A stretch of DNA of 64,000 nucleotides, from NCBI GenBank assembly GCA_965276005.1, contig OZ254962.1, positions 372,001 through 436,000 on the forward strand, read 5' to 3'. Shown here piece after piece: positions 35,484 to 44,542 of the stretch. Below the pieces are notes generated by a model. That model did no database searches. It saw only the letters and a list, made by a program, of their open reading frames with translations, and was not told where the DNA came from. Position 1 is the stretch's first letter; the number at the start of each line of letters is the position of its first letter. The position numbers and the translations under genes were made by a program. The stretch comes from G965232465 sp965276005 (lineage in GTDB: Bacteria; Pseudomonadota; Alphaproteobacteria; JAQWUY01).

Positions 35484-37289
35484 ATGGATTATGGTTTGAC
35501 GATGGGCAATGCCCCTGTGCAACGGACGCAGGGCTTGCGGAAGTGGTTAGCGGATAACACCTATACCGCATTTGTTATGAATCGCACCGATGCGTTTCAA
35601 GGGGAGTATTTGCCCCCGTGTGCGGAACGCTTGTGGTGGCTGACCGGGTTTAGCGGATCGGCGGGACAGGTGGTTGTGTCGCAAAATAAGGATACTTCGG
35701 CGGTGTTTGTCGATGGCAGGTACACTATCCAAGCGGAGGCACAAATCCATCAAGACATATACACAATCGTATCGACTGTCGACACCACTCCTTATGATTG
35801 GATAGCACAGGTATATCAAGCCGGCGATGTGATTGCCTATGACCCTTGGTTGTTTACGCCGATGCAGCTGGCGTTGTATCAAAAAGCATGTAAAACCCAC
35901 GATATTACTATGGTGCCGCTGTCTAAAAACCCTATCGATGGGCTATGGCACGACCAGCCGCCCCCTCCCACTGGTGCCGTACGGGTACACCCGATGGTGG
36001 TTGCCGGGGTGTCGCATACGGAGAAACTACACAATATTGGCAATGCGTTAGCGGCGTACAAGGCGGATTATACCATTATGACCATGTGCTGTGCCATTTC
36101 GTGGGCGTTTAATATACGGGGCAACGATATACCGTTTAATCCAGTAGTGCTGTCTTATGCGGTGGTCGACAAACAAGGACATGCCTGCTTGTATATGGAA
36201 GCGGAAAAGATAAGCGATATCTTGGTAAACCATGTGGGCGATACGGTTACCGTAAAACCTATGGGCGATTTTATTGCCGATATACAGGCGTTGTCGGGGA
36301 CGGTTGCCGTCGACAAACGGTTTACCTCGTGTGGCTTGATAGATAACATTACCGCCAAAGTGGTAGGGTGGCAAGACACCGCATATACGCAAAAAGCCTT
36401 TAAAAATGTCTGGGAACAAGATTCGATGCGTCAATGCCATGTACGGGACGGTATTGTCATGGTACGGATGCTACACTGGATCGACACCACCCCCTACACA
36501 GAACAAGACGAATGGACAAATGCACAAAAATTATACGCTTTTAGGTCGGCAGCCGAAGAGTTTCGGGATTTAAGTTTCGATACCATTTCGGGCTTTGCCG
36601 GCAACGGCAGTATTTGTCATTATCGAGTGGAAAAGGACACCGCCTTACCGTTTCATAAACACGGCAAGCCGTTAAACGGATTGTATGTTCTCGACAGTGG
36701 TTCCCAATACACGGACGGCACCACCGATATTACCCGTACTGTTTGTATCGGCACCCCGACACAGGCACAAAAACACGATTATACTTTGGTGTTAAAAGGG
36801 CTTATCGCCGTACACCGTACCAAGTTTTCCAAAAACATTTCCATGCAAACACTAGACGGTATTGCCCGCCAGTTTTTATTAGCCGAATGTAAAAACTTTG
36901 CACACGGCACAGGACACGGGGTCGGCTGTGCGATGAATGTACATGAAGGTCCATTTAGTATGGGACCTAAGGGTATCTCCGGCATACAAGCAGGGGCGAT
37001 TTTAAGTATTGAACCGGGATATTACAAACGGGACGCCTACGGGATTCGCATCGAAAACCTAGCCATCGCCCAACCGGTGGGCGATGGGGAGTGGTTGGCA
37101 TGGGAAAATATAACTTGGTGCCCCATCGATAACCGTTTGATAGAGCCGAATATGTTGACGGAAATCGAAAAAGACTGGCTAAACGATTACCACAACAGCG
37201 TATGGAAGAAACTGTCCCCATTCTTCGACAACGATGCGGACAGGGAAGTTTACGAGTGGCTGGTCAACGCCTGTGAACCCATCATGTGA
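35484..37289 (+). CDS. pepP: Xaa-Pro aminopeptidase (M24 family)
   Basis: 601-residue three-domain aminopeptidase P, closer to the long eukaryotic-type and alphaproteobacterial form than to E. coli PepP. Two creatinase-like N-terminal domains (VMNRTDAFQGEYLPPCAERL, GFSGSAGQVVVS) precede the pita-bread metallopeptidase domain with NGLYVLDSGSQYTDGTTDIT (first metal ligands), FAHGTGHGVGCAMNVHEGP, LSIEPGYYKRDAYGIRIENL, and a C-terminal NDYHNSVWKKLSPF. AGAGG ribosome-binding site. Releases N-terminal residues ahead of proline. Confidence 0.95.
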   Translation: MDYGLTMGNAPVQRTQGLRKWLADNTYTAFVMNRTDAFQGEYLPPCAERLWWLTGFSGSAGQVVVSQNKDTSAVFVDGRYTIQAEAQIHQDIYTIVSTVDTTPYDWIAQVYQAGDVIAYDPWLFTPMQLALYQKACKTHDITMVPLSKNPIDGLWHDQPPPPTGAVRVHPMVVAGVSHTEKLHNIGNALAAYKADYTIMTMCCAISWAFNIRGNDIPFNPVVLSYAVVDKQGHACLYMEAEKISDILVNHVGDTVTVKPMGDFIADIQALSGTVAVDKRFTSCGLIDNITAKVVGWQDTAYTQKAFKNVWEQDSMRQCHVRDGIVMVRMLHWIDTTPYTEQDEWTNAQKLYAFRSAAEEFRDLSFDTISGFAGNGSICHYRVEKDTALPFHKHGKPLNGLYVLDSGSQYTDGTTDITRTVCIGTPTQAQKHDYTLVLKGLIAVHRTKFSKNISMQTLDGIARQFLLAECKNFAHGTGHGVGCAMNVHEGPFSMGPKGISGIQAGAILSIEPGYYKRDAYGIRIENLAIAQPVGDGEWLAWENITWCPIDNRLIEPNMLTEIEKDWLNDYHNSVWKKLSPFFDNDADREVYEWLVNACEPIM

Positions 37290-37346
37290 TTTTCTGCCTG
37301 TTAAATCCGTTTTTAGCGATAGGCACACAGCCCCCGCCGCCGCCCC

Positions 37347-38087
37347 TTAAAAGGTGTTGCGTTTTTCTCTGTACTGCCAAAATTCTGCAGGGGTTCTTGC
37401 CCACATGAACGGGTTGTTTTCGCACTCCATAGCCAGAGGGGCAGGGGAGGTGTGGTGTTTGTTTACGACTTTTTGTTTTAGGGCGTTTATGTATGTGGCG
37501 TTTAGGTTGGTCTTGCCGATGTCTTGGCATACGGATTCGGCAAAGCGAATCGCCGATGCGGTGTATTCGTGTCCCACATACATTAAAGTTTCTGGGGGCA
37601 GGGCTTTAATCCGTTGGATGCTGGCGAAAAACATTTCTGGGGTGCCTTCGAACATACGCCCACAGCCCAGTACAAACAATAAGTCGCCGACAAATACCGC
37701 CCCTAAGGTCGGCATGTAAAATGCTATATGCCCGATGGTATGCCCATCGGTGGGTAAAATGTGTACGGGCAAATTGCCGTTTAGGGTTACTGTATCGGCG
37801 GGCTGCACCGCCACATCAAGGGGGGGCAAGCGATTCGCATCGAGGGCGTTGCCCAAAACTTTTGCCCCAGTTTTTGCCACCAATGCGGCAACTCCATCGG
37901 TGTGATCCCAGTGGTGATGGGTTAATAAAATGGTATCAAGAGTCTTGTCGTTACCCAAAAAATCCAACACAGGCTGGGCATCCGCCACATCGATAACCAC
38001 GCTCTTACCCGTCGCCTGTTCGGTGATAACATATATATAATTCATCTCAACATGAAACGCTGTAAGGGTGTGTATGGTATAAGTCAT
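37347..38087 (-). CDS. gloB: Hydroxyacylglutathione hydrolase (glyoxalase II)
   Basis: Metallo-beta-lactamase-fold enzyme hydrolysing S-D-lactoylglutathione in methylglyoxal detoxification. ATG 38087 (MTYTIHTLTAFHVEMNYIYV) is preferred to TTG 38096. The metal motif LLTHHHWDHTDG is near residue 57, with LPTDGHTIGHIAFY, VFVGDLLFVLGCGRMFEG and VGHEYTASAIRFAESV; these place it in the GloB group with a C-terminal substrate-binding domain. About 246 residues. Convergent with pepP. Confidence 0.93.
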   Translation of the reverse strand: MTYTIHTLTAFHVEMNYIYVITEQATGKSVVIDVADAQPVLDFLGNDKTLDTILLTHHHWDHTDGVAALVAKTGAKVLGNALDANRLPPLDVAVQPADTVTLNGNLPVHILPTDGHTIGHIAFYMPTLGAVFVGDLLFVLGCGRMFEGTPEMFFASIQRIKALPPETLMYVGHEYTASAIRFAESVCQDIGKTNLNATYINALKQKVVNKHHTSPAPLAMECENNPFMWARTPAEFWQYREKRNTF

Positions 38088-38300
38088 ATGTGCCAATGTG
38101 TCGGTAAAAATGCCTGTTTTATATGCCGTTGTTTAAATTCATGCGTATTATACTTATTTTTTTACAAAAGTCAATGCGTATCACTACATATATACAATCC
38201 ATATAAAAATCTATATGATATACTTATGCAGTAACAAGAACAAGGAATTATCAACCAATAAATTTTTTCATATCACATTACTAAAGAAAGGAACTCCAAT

Positions 38301-38606
38301 ATGAAAATACAAATTAGCGGTCAAAATGTCGATCTGGGTACAGCCTTGCCACAACATATTGATGGGGGGCTGGAACGCATGATTCAGAAATACTTCAAAA
38401 AAGCAACCGATGCCCGTGTGGTGTTAAAGAAAAGCGGTCAAGGTTTCATCGCAGAAGTCCATGTGCATGTCAACAAGCACATAACCGTTGACGCACACGG
38501 CGATTCTGCGGATGCGTATACCGCATTCGAAATGGCTCTTGAAAAGGCTGCTAAGATGCTGCGGCGCAAAAAACGCAAACATATCGATTGCCACCGGGCA
38601 GCGTGA
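38301..38606 (+). CDS. hpf: Ribosome hibernation-promoting factor (short HPF/YfiA form)
   Basis: 101 residues; binds idle 30S subunits and blocks the A and P sites. Begins MKIQISGQNVDLGTALPQHI, then GFIAEVHVHVNKHITVDAHG and DAYTAFEMALEKAAKMLRRK, the HPF fold. It ends with a basic KKRKHID tail and lacks the dimerising C-terminal domain of long HPF. AAAGGAA ribosome-binding site. A single gene with its own terminator at 38634. Confidence 0.92.
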   Translation: MKIQISGQNVDLGTALPQHIDGGLERMIQKYFKKATDARVVLKKSGQGFIAEVHVHVNKHITVDAHGDSADAYTAFEMALEKAAKMLRRKKRKHIDCHRAA

Positions 38607-38633
38607 TATTTTATTTTTTAAGAGAACACATAT

Positions 38634-38670
38634 AAAGTGCGAATCTGTTTGCTGCGGGTTCGCACTTTTT
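38634..38670 (+). terminator. Rho-independent terminator after hpf
   Basis: AAAGTGCGAA (38634-38643) pairs perfectly with TTCGCACTTT (38659-38668) around a 15-base loop, ending in five T. Confidence 0.8.
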
Positions 38671-38779
38671 GCGGCACTGTATATAAAAAATAGTTGTGTA
38701 AATACAACAACGGTGCTACAGTGTGTCGGTCTGATTTAGTTGGGGCATATTTTAGTATTATATATAAGGCATAATTTTT

Positions 38780-39829
38780 ATGGGTTGTGATACACATACA
38801 TCAGAATCTGAGAAAATCGAGACACCGCATGTAGAAAATCCTGTGTTGGTGCATGTGAGTCGTGGGGGGATTGTCGAATCTCTACATCGGGGGCGGTATG
38901 CTATTGTCGATGTGGCGGACACTGTGCGGGAGCAGGTGGGCGATTGTGATACGCCGACCTATCCCCGCTCCAGTGTTAAAATATTCCAAGCCCTGCCGAT
39001 GATATTGTCGAATGCCCACAAGCAATACGGGTTAAGCGATGCAGAAATTGCCATCACTTGTGCATCGCATCGGGGGGAGACGGCACATGTGGCAACCGTT
39101 ACTAGTATTTTGCACAAGGCGGGATTGACGGTGGATGATTTAGAGTGCGGTATCCACGCCCCCACCCACAGACCCTCCGCTGATGCGGTTGTTGGCGGCG
39201 GCGGGGCGTTTAGTCCATTACACAACAACTGTTCGGGCAAGCATGCGGGGATGTTAATTTATGCCAAAAAAATGGGGTGGGATACGCAAGGGTATATCCA
39301 CCCTAAGCACCCCGTACAACGCCACATTCGCCAGCATTTGGGGGATATTTGCGGATATGACATGCAGACATCTCCTAGCGATCGTGATGGGTGTTCGGTA
39401 CCGACTTGGGCGTTGCCACTGAGGCATTTGGCGTATGGTTTTGCCTGTGTTGCCGACCCGGATGCCAGTTTGCCCCCTGCGGTTGCCACCGCTGTTAAGA
39501 CTTTGACCGATGCGGTGGCAAAACACCCGTTTATGGTGGCGGGCACAAACCAGTGTTGTACCGATGTTATGACTGTACTTGGCAAAAAAGCCTTTGTCAA
39601 AGGCGGGGCAGAGGCGATGTATTTGGCGGCGTTGCCCGCATATGGTATCGGTATTGCCATCAAGGTAGACGATGGATCCGCCCGGGCGGTCAATGTGATA
39701 TTGTTGCGGCTCTTGGAAAAGGTGGGGGCGTTGTCGGCACAGGATAAACACGCCCTTATGTGCCATTATCAACCGTCTATAACCAATTGTAATGGGTATA
39801 CGGTGGGGTCTGTAACCGCTGTGTTTTAA
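38780..39829 (+). CDS. Asparaginase, rhizobial AnsA-like family
   Basis: 349 residues, matching the Rhizobium-type asparaginase II family rather than the classical E. coli type. Motifs seen are NPVLVHVSRGGIVESLHRG, YPRSSVKIFQALPM (Ser and Lys of the SxxK-like site), CASHRGE, NNCSGKHAGMLIYAKKMG, DRDGCSVPTWALPLRHLAYG and KGGAEAMYLAALP. Expected to hydrolyse L-asparagine to aspartate and ammonia in the cytoplasm. Ahead of apt with a 36-base gap. Confidence 0.88.
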   Translation: MGCDTHTSESEKIETPHVENPVLVHVSRGGIVESLHRGRYAIVDVADTVREQVGDCDTPTYPRSSVKIFQALPMILSNAHKQYGLSDAEIAITCASHRGETAHVATVTSILHKAGLTVDDLECGIHAPTHRPSADAVVGGGGAFSPLHNNCSGKHAGMLIYAKKMGWDTQGYIHPKHPVQRHIRQHLGDICGYDMQTSPSDRDGCSVPTWALPLRHLAYGFACVADPDASLPPAVATAVKTLTDAVAKHPFMVAGTNQCCTDVMTVLGKKAFVKGGAEAMYLAALPAYGIGIAIKVDDGSARAVNVILLRLLEKVGALSAQDKHALMCHYQPSITNCNGYTVGSVTAVF

Positions 39830-39865
39830 ATATGTGTGTAAAATATACATTAGGAACTTTTTATT

Positions 39866-40393
39866 ATGACAGTCGATATTAAACGAGCCATTCGCAAAAT
39901 TCCCGATTTTCCCATTGAGGGTATTTTATTTTATGATATTAACAGCCTGTTTGAAGACGCCATCGTTTGGAAAGCGGTTATGACCCAAATGGGGGCGTTG
40001 TTAAAAGATGTGGATTTCGATATGATGATTGCGGTCGAGAGTCGTGGATTTTTGCCTACTTCTGCGTTGTCGGTGGCACTGGGCAAGCCGTTTACTATGG
40101 TACGCAAGCCCGGCAAATTGCCGGGGGCAGTATACACCCACGAATACGCACTGGAATACGGCACAGACACATTGGAAATACAACAAGGGGTTATTGTCGA
40201 GGGGACAAAATGCCTGATTGTCGATGACCTGCTGGCAACGGGGGGCACGGCATGTGCCACCGCTGAGTTGGTGCAAAAAGCCAGTGGCGATGTCATCGGA
40301 TTCGCTTTTATACTCGAGCTGGTCGGTCTGGGCGGTGCGGATAGATGCGGAAGAATCGCCCCCTCGTACCGCTTAGTCGATTTTCCTGCATAA
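39866..40393 (+). CDS. apt: Adenine phosphoribosyltransferase
   Basis: Purine salvage: adenine plus PRPP to AMP. 175 residues. IRKIPDFPIEGILFYDIN is the Apt N-terminus, VESRGFLPTSALSVALGKP and VRKPGKLPG follow, and the PRPP loop is CLIVDDLLATGGTACATAEL. Ends 7 bases before the tail of element copy E. Confidence 0.94.
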   Translation: MTVDIKRAIRKIPDFPIEGILFYDINSLFEDAIVWKAVMTQMGALLKDVDFDMMIAVESRGFLPTSALSVALGKPFTMVRKPGKLPGAVYTHEYALEYGTDTLEIQQGVIVEGTKCLIVDDLLATGGTACATAELVQKASGDVIGFAFILELVGLGGADRCGRIAPSYRLVDFPA

Positions 40394-40399
40394 GGGAAA

Positions 40400-40564
40400 T
40401 ACTTACGGGTTGACTATTGTTTGCGGCTTGTCCGTGAGTTTAGGGGGCTTTGCCCCCCGTGCGTTTAATGTGGATTTTACCGTGCTTTGCACGATAAAAT
40501 ACCACACGCACTTCCCCCGCATCGAGCACCACATCGGGCTATCGCCCTCAGCGGTTGCAACCGC
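40400..40564 (-). repeat. Palindromic element, copy E (core 40435-40564)
   Basis: Reverse-oriented copy of the element: GCGGTTGCAACCGC at 40551-40564, then GGGC-GATA-GCCC, CGTGC-AAA-GCACG (loop altered) and GGGGGC-AAA-GCCCCC, tail to about 40400. The first base of the element is also the last base of the TAG stop of the 2TM gene. In both hairpins the GAA loop of other copies became AAA. Confidence 0.9.
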
Positions 40565-40869
40565 TATTGTAATCGCTGCATCTCTTCGGCGATTTCTGTT
40601 TCGGTGATGCCGTTGTTTTTTAATTTGTACACACTGTAGCCGTTAAAGAACACCCCAGCCCCCCAGCCAAGAATGGGCCACCACGCCCATTGTAATGTGT
40701 TAGGAGTCTTGTCAAACCAGTCGACGAATACAAAGACAAGACAAAACACGATGTATATAGTTAAGTGTATTTGAAAAGCCTTCTTGTCCCGAATGGATTT
40801 AATCGCCCGCTTGCGTAGTTCCGATTCGTCGTGTGCTATGTGTGTGTGATGTTGTTCTGCGTTAATCAT
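40564..40869 (-). CDS. 2TM-domain membrane protein
   Basis: 101 residues. N-terminal charged helix (HDESELRKRAIKSIRDKKAF), two hydrophobic segments (IHLTIYIVFCLVFVFVDW and WWPILGWGAGVFFNGYSVY) and a charged C-terminus, the pattern of the 2TM domain family (PF13239). Its function is unknown; in other proteins the domain accompanies histidine kinases, but here it stands alone. The stop codon TAG abuts element copy E. Confidence 0.72.
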   Translation of the reverse strand: MINAEQHHTHIAHDESELRKRAIKSIRDKKAFQIHLTIYIVFCLVFVFVDWFDKTPNTLQWAWWPILGWGAGVFFNGYSVYKLKNNGITETEIAEEMQRLQ

Positions 40870-41051
40870 GATGTTATCCTTATTGATGTACCTTGTTTGA
40901 AACTAAAGCATGTGCATGAAACACCTGCTGTAGTGGCATTATTAACCATATATGTGCTTTTATGCAAGTGTATTTTTTGTAACAGGTATATTAAATTCGT
41001 GAAAAAACAAATACATAGCGTAAATGACATATTTTATGCGTAAAAAATAGG

Positions 41052-41840
41052 TTATAGAGAGTGTTTTGATAGCTGTTTGGATCGAATAACCGCTTGCTGC
41101 ATGGTGTCGTTTAATAGCTGGTGCAAGCGGTTATCTTGCATCAAGACTTGCAAGGCTTGTGCGGTGACTCCGTTGGGGCTGGTTACCTTTTGTCGCAGGG
41201 TTGCCACATCGTCCGTACTGTGTTGTGCCATTTTGCCCGCCCCGCTAACGGTTTGTATTGCCCATGTGGTGGCGTGTTGTGCGGGTAACCCCATAGTGGT
41301 GGCAATCTGTGCCATACACTCGATGAGGTAGTATATATACGCAACCCCGCTGCCCGACAAAGCGGTTACCGTGTGCAGGTCGTCTTCTGATGGCAACCAG
41401 CCCCATGTCCCTAATGGCGACAATAGCGATTCGATACGGGTTTTTACCGTGTCGGTTAGGGTATCGTTTGTATACGCAGGGCATACCCCTTCGCCGATGT
41501 GGGCGGGGGTGTTGGGCATGATTCTGATAATGGGGGTGTGTTCCCCTAGTATAGCTTTGTATGTGGCAATGGGGACGCCCGCCGCTATCGTTGCCCATGT
41601 ATTGTGGTTTAGGCGGGTGTATTGGGGCAAAATATCTGTGACCATCTGCGGTTTTGCCATATAAAATACGAAATCAAAATCCGTATGGGGCAGGGCGGAT
41701 ACGGCGGTGTAAGAGGCGATTTTGTCGCCAAATGGGGTTTTGCCACTGGGCGATACAGTGGTAATGGTTACCGCATGCTGTACCCATTTGCCAATCATAG
41801 CCGATGCCATGTTGCCACAGCCGATACATAGTATGTGCAT
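41052..41840 (-). CDS. proC: Pyrroline-5-carboxylate reductase
   Basis: Last step of proline synthesis. 262 residues: Rossmann start MHILCIGCGNMASAMIGKW, VFYMAKPQMVTDIL, RIMPNTPAHIGEGVC and the catalytic domain signature ALSGSGVAYIYYLIECMA. The tail is slightly short and ends RSKQLSKHSL. Downstream of the Gate-domain gene, separated by 55 bases of 40-bp repeats. Confidence 0.95.
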   Translation of the reverse strand: MHILCIGCGNMASAMIGKWVQHAVTITTVSPSGKTPFGDKIASYTAVSALPHTDFDFVFYMAKPQMVTDILPQYTRLNHNTWATIAAGVPIATYKAILGEHTPIIRIMPNTPAHIGEGVCPAYTNDTLTDTVKTRIESLLSPLGTWGWLPSEDDLHTVTALSGSGVAYIYYLIECMAQIATTMGLPAQHATTWAIQTVSGAGKMAQHSTDDVATLRQKVTSPNGVTAQALQVLMQDNRLHQLLNDTMQQAVIRSKQLSKHSL

Positions 41841-41849
41841 TATTTTTTC

Positions 41850-41960
41850 CTTTGTTTAGAATATACAGTGTAAAAAACTGTATGTGTGCTTTCGTTTAAA
41901 AAATACGGTGTAAAAAACTGCATGTGTCCTTTTGTTTAAAAAATATGGCGTAAAAAACTT
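41850..41960. repeat. 40-bp tandem repeat, nearly three copies
   Basis: Exact 40-base spacing of TAAAAAACT(G/T) at 41871, 41911 and 41951, each preceded by (T)TTGTTTA or TTCGTTTA and followed by TATGTGTGC-like sequence. It spans the proC upstream gap and the last 22 codons of the neighbouring membrane-protein gene, whose stop lies inside unit 2. Confidence 0.85.
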
Positions 41961-42909
41961 TGTCCGAACAGCGATTGACCACCAGCCCTAAAATGATGAC
42001 GATTAAAAAGCTGATAATACTGCGGTATACCAGTAAAATCCAGTAATCACCGCCGATTAACTTCAGCAAAATAGTGTCTTCAATCAGGGCGTGGCACAAC
42101 GCCAAAAACGCCATGCTTAGTACGATGTCCCGGTGGCGGATATGTCCCTTTTTTGCCTCTTGAATCAGGTACGCCCCGCCGAACGCCAGCCCTAGTATCA
42201 GCCCTACCACAGTAATTTCGCCGGCGTTTCTGGAAATACCTGCCAGCCGCAACACGGGCGATATAACCCGCACAATAACATCGGTGAGTTTTAACAGTTT
42301 TAAGGTTTCTAAGATACTCACCATAGCTATCACAATGCCGTATACAATAATCATAAACTCGACCAAGTTTATTGCCCAATGTATAAGGTCTACTTCTAAG
42401 TCTTGTGCGGGCATGGCAACGGTGATGGGGGCTTGGTAGGTGTCTGTGTGTGTTGCCCACATATAAAATATAAAGCCGATAGCAAACGCCCCGCCAATCC
42501 GAAACGGTACCGCAAATAACAACCGTACCCCCGCCATTTTTACCACCGCCATTTCCATAAATATATTATGCACAGACAACATTAACAACCCCAGCGTGGT
42601 AGCCTGTGCTACTGTGATGGTTTGTAAATCGGGCAGATTGACAAACACATTTAATCCCACATACAAATTTGCCACCATAGCAGACGCCCATACGAAACCG
42701 GTTTCGCCGGGCAACCCCACCCATTGCATAAGTGGACTTAACAACATTGCTAACCTGTCGACGCCGCCTATATCCGACAGGATTTTGACACCGATTAAGA
42801 TCGGCACCATCAACTTGGTTAAGAAAACGGAAATTTTCCAAACTTCCTTTGCGATGGTTGTCAATAAGGTCTGTACCGTACGCATTGTGGGTGTTATGTG
42901 GTGTGTCAT
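41896..42909 (-). CDS. Nucleoside-recognition (Gate) domain membrane protein
   Basis: ATG 42909 overlaps the cobW stop by 4 bases (ATGA), giving about 337 residues; the longer frame from 43008 is rejected. Around eight to nine hydrophobic helices in two similar halves: KLMVPILIGVKILSDIGGVD then LGLLMLSVHNIFMEMAVVK, and PVLRLAGISRNAGEITVVG then LALCHALIEDTILLKLIGG. This is the Gate (nucleoside_rec, SpmA/SpmB-like) architecture with the paired LxHNxxxE and LCHALIED motifs. Substrate unknown. Coupling to cobW suggests a role in corrinoid, cobalt or related transport, which is inference. The C-terminus runs into a 40-bp tandem repeat. Confidence 0.75.
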   Translation of the reverse strand: MTHHITPTMRTVQTLLTTIAKEVWKISVFLTKLMVPILIGVKILSDIGGVDRLAMLLSPLMQWVGLPGETGFVWASAMVANLYVGLNVFVNLPDLQTITVAQATTLGLLMLSVHNIFMEMAVVKMAGVRLLFAVPFRIGGAFAIGFIFYMWATHTDTYQAPITVAMPAQDLEVDLIHWAINLVEFMIIVYGIVIAMVSILETLKLLKLTDVIVRVISPVLRLAGISRNAGEITVVGLILGLAFGGAYLIQEAKKGHIRHRDIVLSMAFLALCHALIEDTILLKLIGGDYWILLVYRSIISFLIVIILGLVVNRCSDKVFYAIFFKQKDTCSFLHRIF

Positions 42910-43952
42910 GCCATGCCTTGTTGAATATCTTGGCGGATGGTATCGGGATTTATGGTGTGCAAGCCGATAATCACTAAGCGGGTGGATTTTATATCTGTAT
43001 CTTGCCACAGGCGGTCGAAGTATGTGTGCAATCTGGTACCCACCCCTTGTAATACCTGTCGCATGGGTTTTTGTGGGCTGTAAATAAAGCCTTTTATGCG
43101 TAAAATATCGTGGTGTTTGACCACTTGTATCAGGGTGCTTTGCAGGCGTTCCGTGTCGGCAATGTCGCCTAAATCGATGGTAAACGATAAAAATTGTTCA
43201 TGGCTGTGTTCGTGGGGTGTGTCGTGGTGGGTGGCAATGGTGTCGATGGTTGTTTCTGATTGGCTTTGTAAACCTAATAGCACCGCCCCATCGACACAAG
43301 CATTATGGGACGGAATGCACAGCACGCCGTCACGGAGTTGCGGTTTTAGTTGGCATTTTACCGTATCAAGGGCGGTGTCCGTCAATAAATCCGCTTTGTT
43401 GAGTACCACCATATCGGCACAGACCAATTGGTCGTTAAACACTTCGTGTAGGGGGTTGTCGTGGTCGAGGCTGTCGTCCGCTTGTCGCTGGCGTTGTATC
43501 CGCTGTTCATCGTCTGCAAACCGCCCCTCAGATAAGGCTTTGGCATCGACGACGGTTATCACCCCGTCGACAGTGGCACGGGACTTGACACTGGGCCAGT
43601 CGAAGGCTTTGATAAGCGGTTTTGGCAACGCCAACCCGGAGGTTTCGATCAGGATATGATCGGGCGGGGTAGGGCGGTCTAACAGGGCTTCCATAGTCGG
43701 CAAGAAATCGTCCGCTACTGTACAACAAATACAGCCGTTGGACAATTCGACAATATCGTCTTCTGTGCACTCCTGCATACCACAGCCCAATAACATATCC
43801 CGGTCGATCCCCAACTCGCCAAATTCGTTGATTAAAAACGCCAGTTTTTTACCGCAGTTGTGTTCGATCATATGACGAATAATACTGGTTTTTCCAGACC
43901 CTAAGAATCCGGTGATAACGGTGGTGGGAATTTTTGTTGTCATCGATGGCAT
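42906..43952 (-). CDS. cobW: CobW-type G3E GTPase (metallochaperone of cobalamin synthesis)
   Basis: ATG 43952 has AAGGAG well placed; GTG 43970 overlaps that site. About 348 residues. VITGFLGSGKTSIIRHMI (Walker A), LINEFGELGIDRDML, SNGCICCTVADDFLPTM (the CxCC metal motif), ETSGLALPKPLIKAF and VLNKADLL. A histidine-rich stretch THHDTPHEHSHEQF precedes the CobW C-terminal domain. CobW-group proteins are thought to supply cobalt for corrin synthesis. It lies in a cob operon between cobU and the Gate protein, which supports CobW rather than a zinc-related COG0523 member. Confidence 0.9.
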   Translation of the reverse strand: MPSMTTKIPTTVITGFLGSGKTSIIRHMIEHNCGKKLAFLINEFGELGIDRDMLLGCGMQECTEDDIVELSNGCICCTVADDFLPTMEALLDRPTPPDHILIETSGLALPKPLIKAFDWPSVKSRATVDGVITVVDAKALSEGRFADDEQRIQRQRQADDSLDHDNPLHEVFNDQLVCADMVVLNKADLLTDTALDTVKCQLKPQLRDGVLCIPSHNACVDGAVLLGLQSQSETTIDTIATHHDTPHEHSHEQFLSFTIDLGDIADTERLQSTLIQVVKHHDILRIKGFIYSPQKPMRQVLQGVGTRLHTYFDRLWQDTDIKSTRLVIIGLHTINPDTIRQDIQQGMA

Positions 43953-43979
43953 GGACTTGTCTCCTTTCACATATCATGG

Positions 43980-44531
43980 CTATTTTATTTGTGTGGCAAT
44001 ACCTGCTGTCATCAAGTATACGCTATTTACCGCCGTTGCGATAGCCTGATTTACTTGTCCCTGATAGCGTTGAAACCCCCGTGCGAGCGGGTGGTCATGG
44101 ACGGGGGCGTATCCCACTTCTGAGGTAACAAAAATCAGTGTATGCGGTGTGGTGTTTATATAGCGTATTAAAGGCGACAGATACGATTGTATATACACCC
44201 ATATATCTTGGTCGATTTGGGCGGTTTTGTGCTGCCACATGATGTTCGTTAGCCACATGGTCATACAGTCGATAACACACACGGACGGTGTCGGTGTCTG
44301 TTGTAAACTATCGACAATGGCGATAGGCGATTCTAAAGTCTGCCAATTTGCCCCTTCTGCCTCCCGTTGCTGTTGATGGGCGGTGATCTTTGCCTGCATC
44401 TCTGGGTCGTTTTCCCTGTTATCTGCGGTTGCCACATATATTTTTGGCATGCGTACAGTATTTGCTAGCCTCAGAGCAAAGGCACTTTTTCCCGAACTGA
44501 TACCGCCAATAATTAAGTGTGTGTGTGTCAT
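43980..44531 (-). CDS. cobU: Adenosylcobinamide kinase / adenosylcobinamide-phosphate guanylyltransferase
   Basis: Phosphorylates cobinamide and adds GMP to give adenosylcobinamide-GDP. 183 residues. P-loop HLIIGGISSGKSAFALRLA, then KIYVATADNRENDPEMQAKI with the following HQQQR (guanylyl-accepting histidine region), VIDCMTMWLTNIMW, FVTSEVGYAPVHDHPLARGF and YQGQVNQAIA. Also named CobP. Between cobC and cobW on the same strand. Confidence 0.95.
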   Translation of the reverse strand: MTHTHLIIGGISSGKSAFALRLANTVRMPKIYVATADNRENDPEMQAKITAHQQQREAEGANWQTLESPIAIVDSLQQTPTPSVCVIDCMTMWLTNIMWQHKTAQIDQDIWVYIQSYLSPLIRYINTTPHTLIFVTSEVGYAPVHDHPLARGFQRYQGQVNQAIATAVNSVYLMTAGIATQIK

Positions 44532-44542
44532 AAAAAAACGGG

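Noticed and set aside
42910..43008. 33-residue extension of the Gate-domain protein
   Set aside because: It overlaps cobW by about 100 bases in another frame; the 4-base ATGA overlap start is far more typical.
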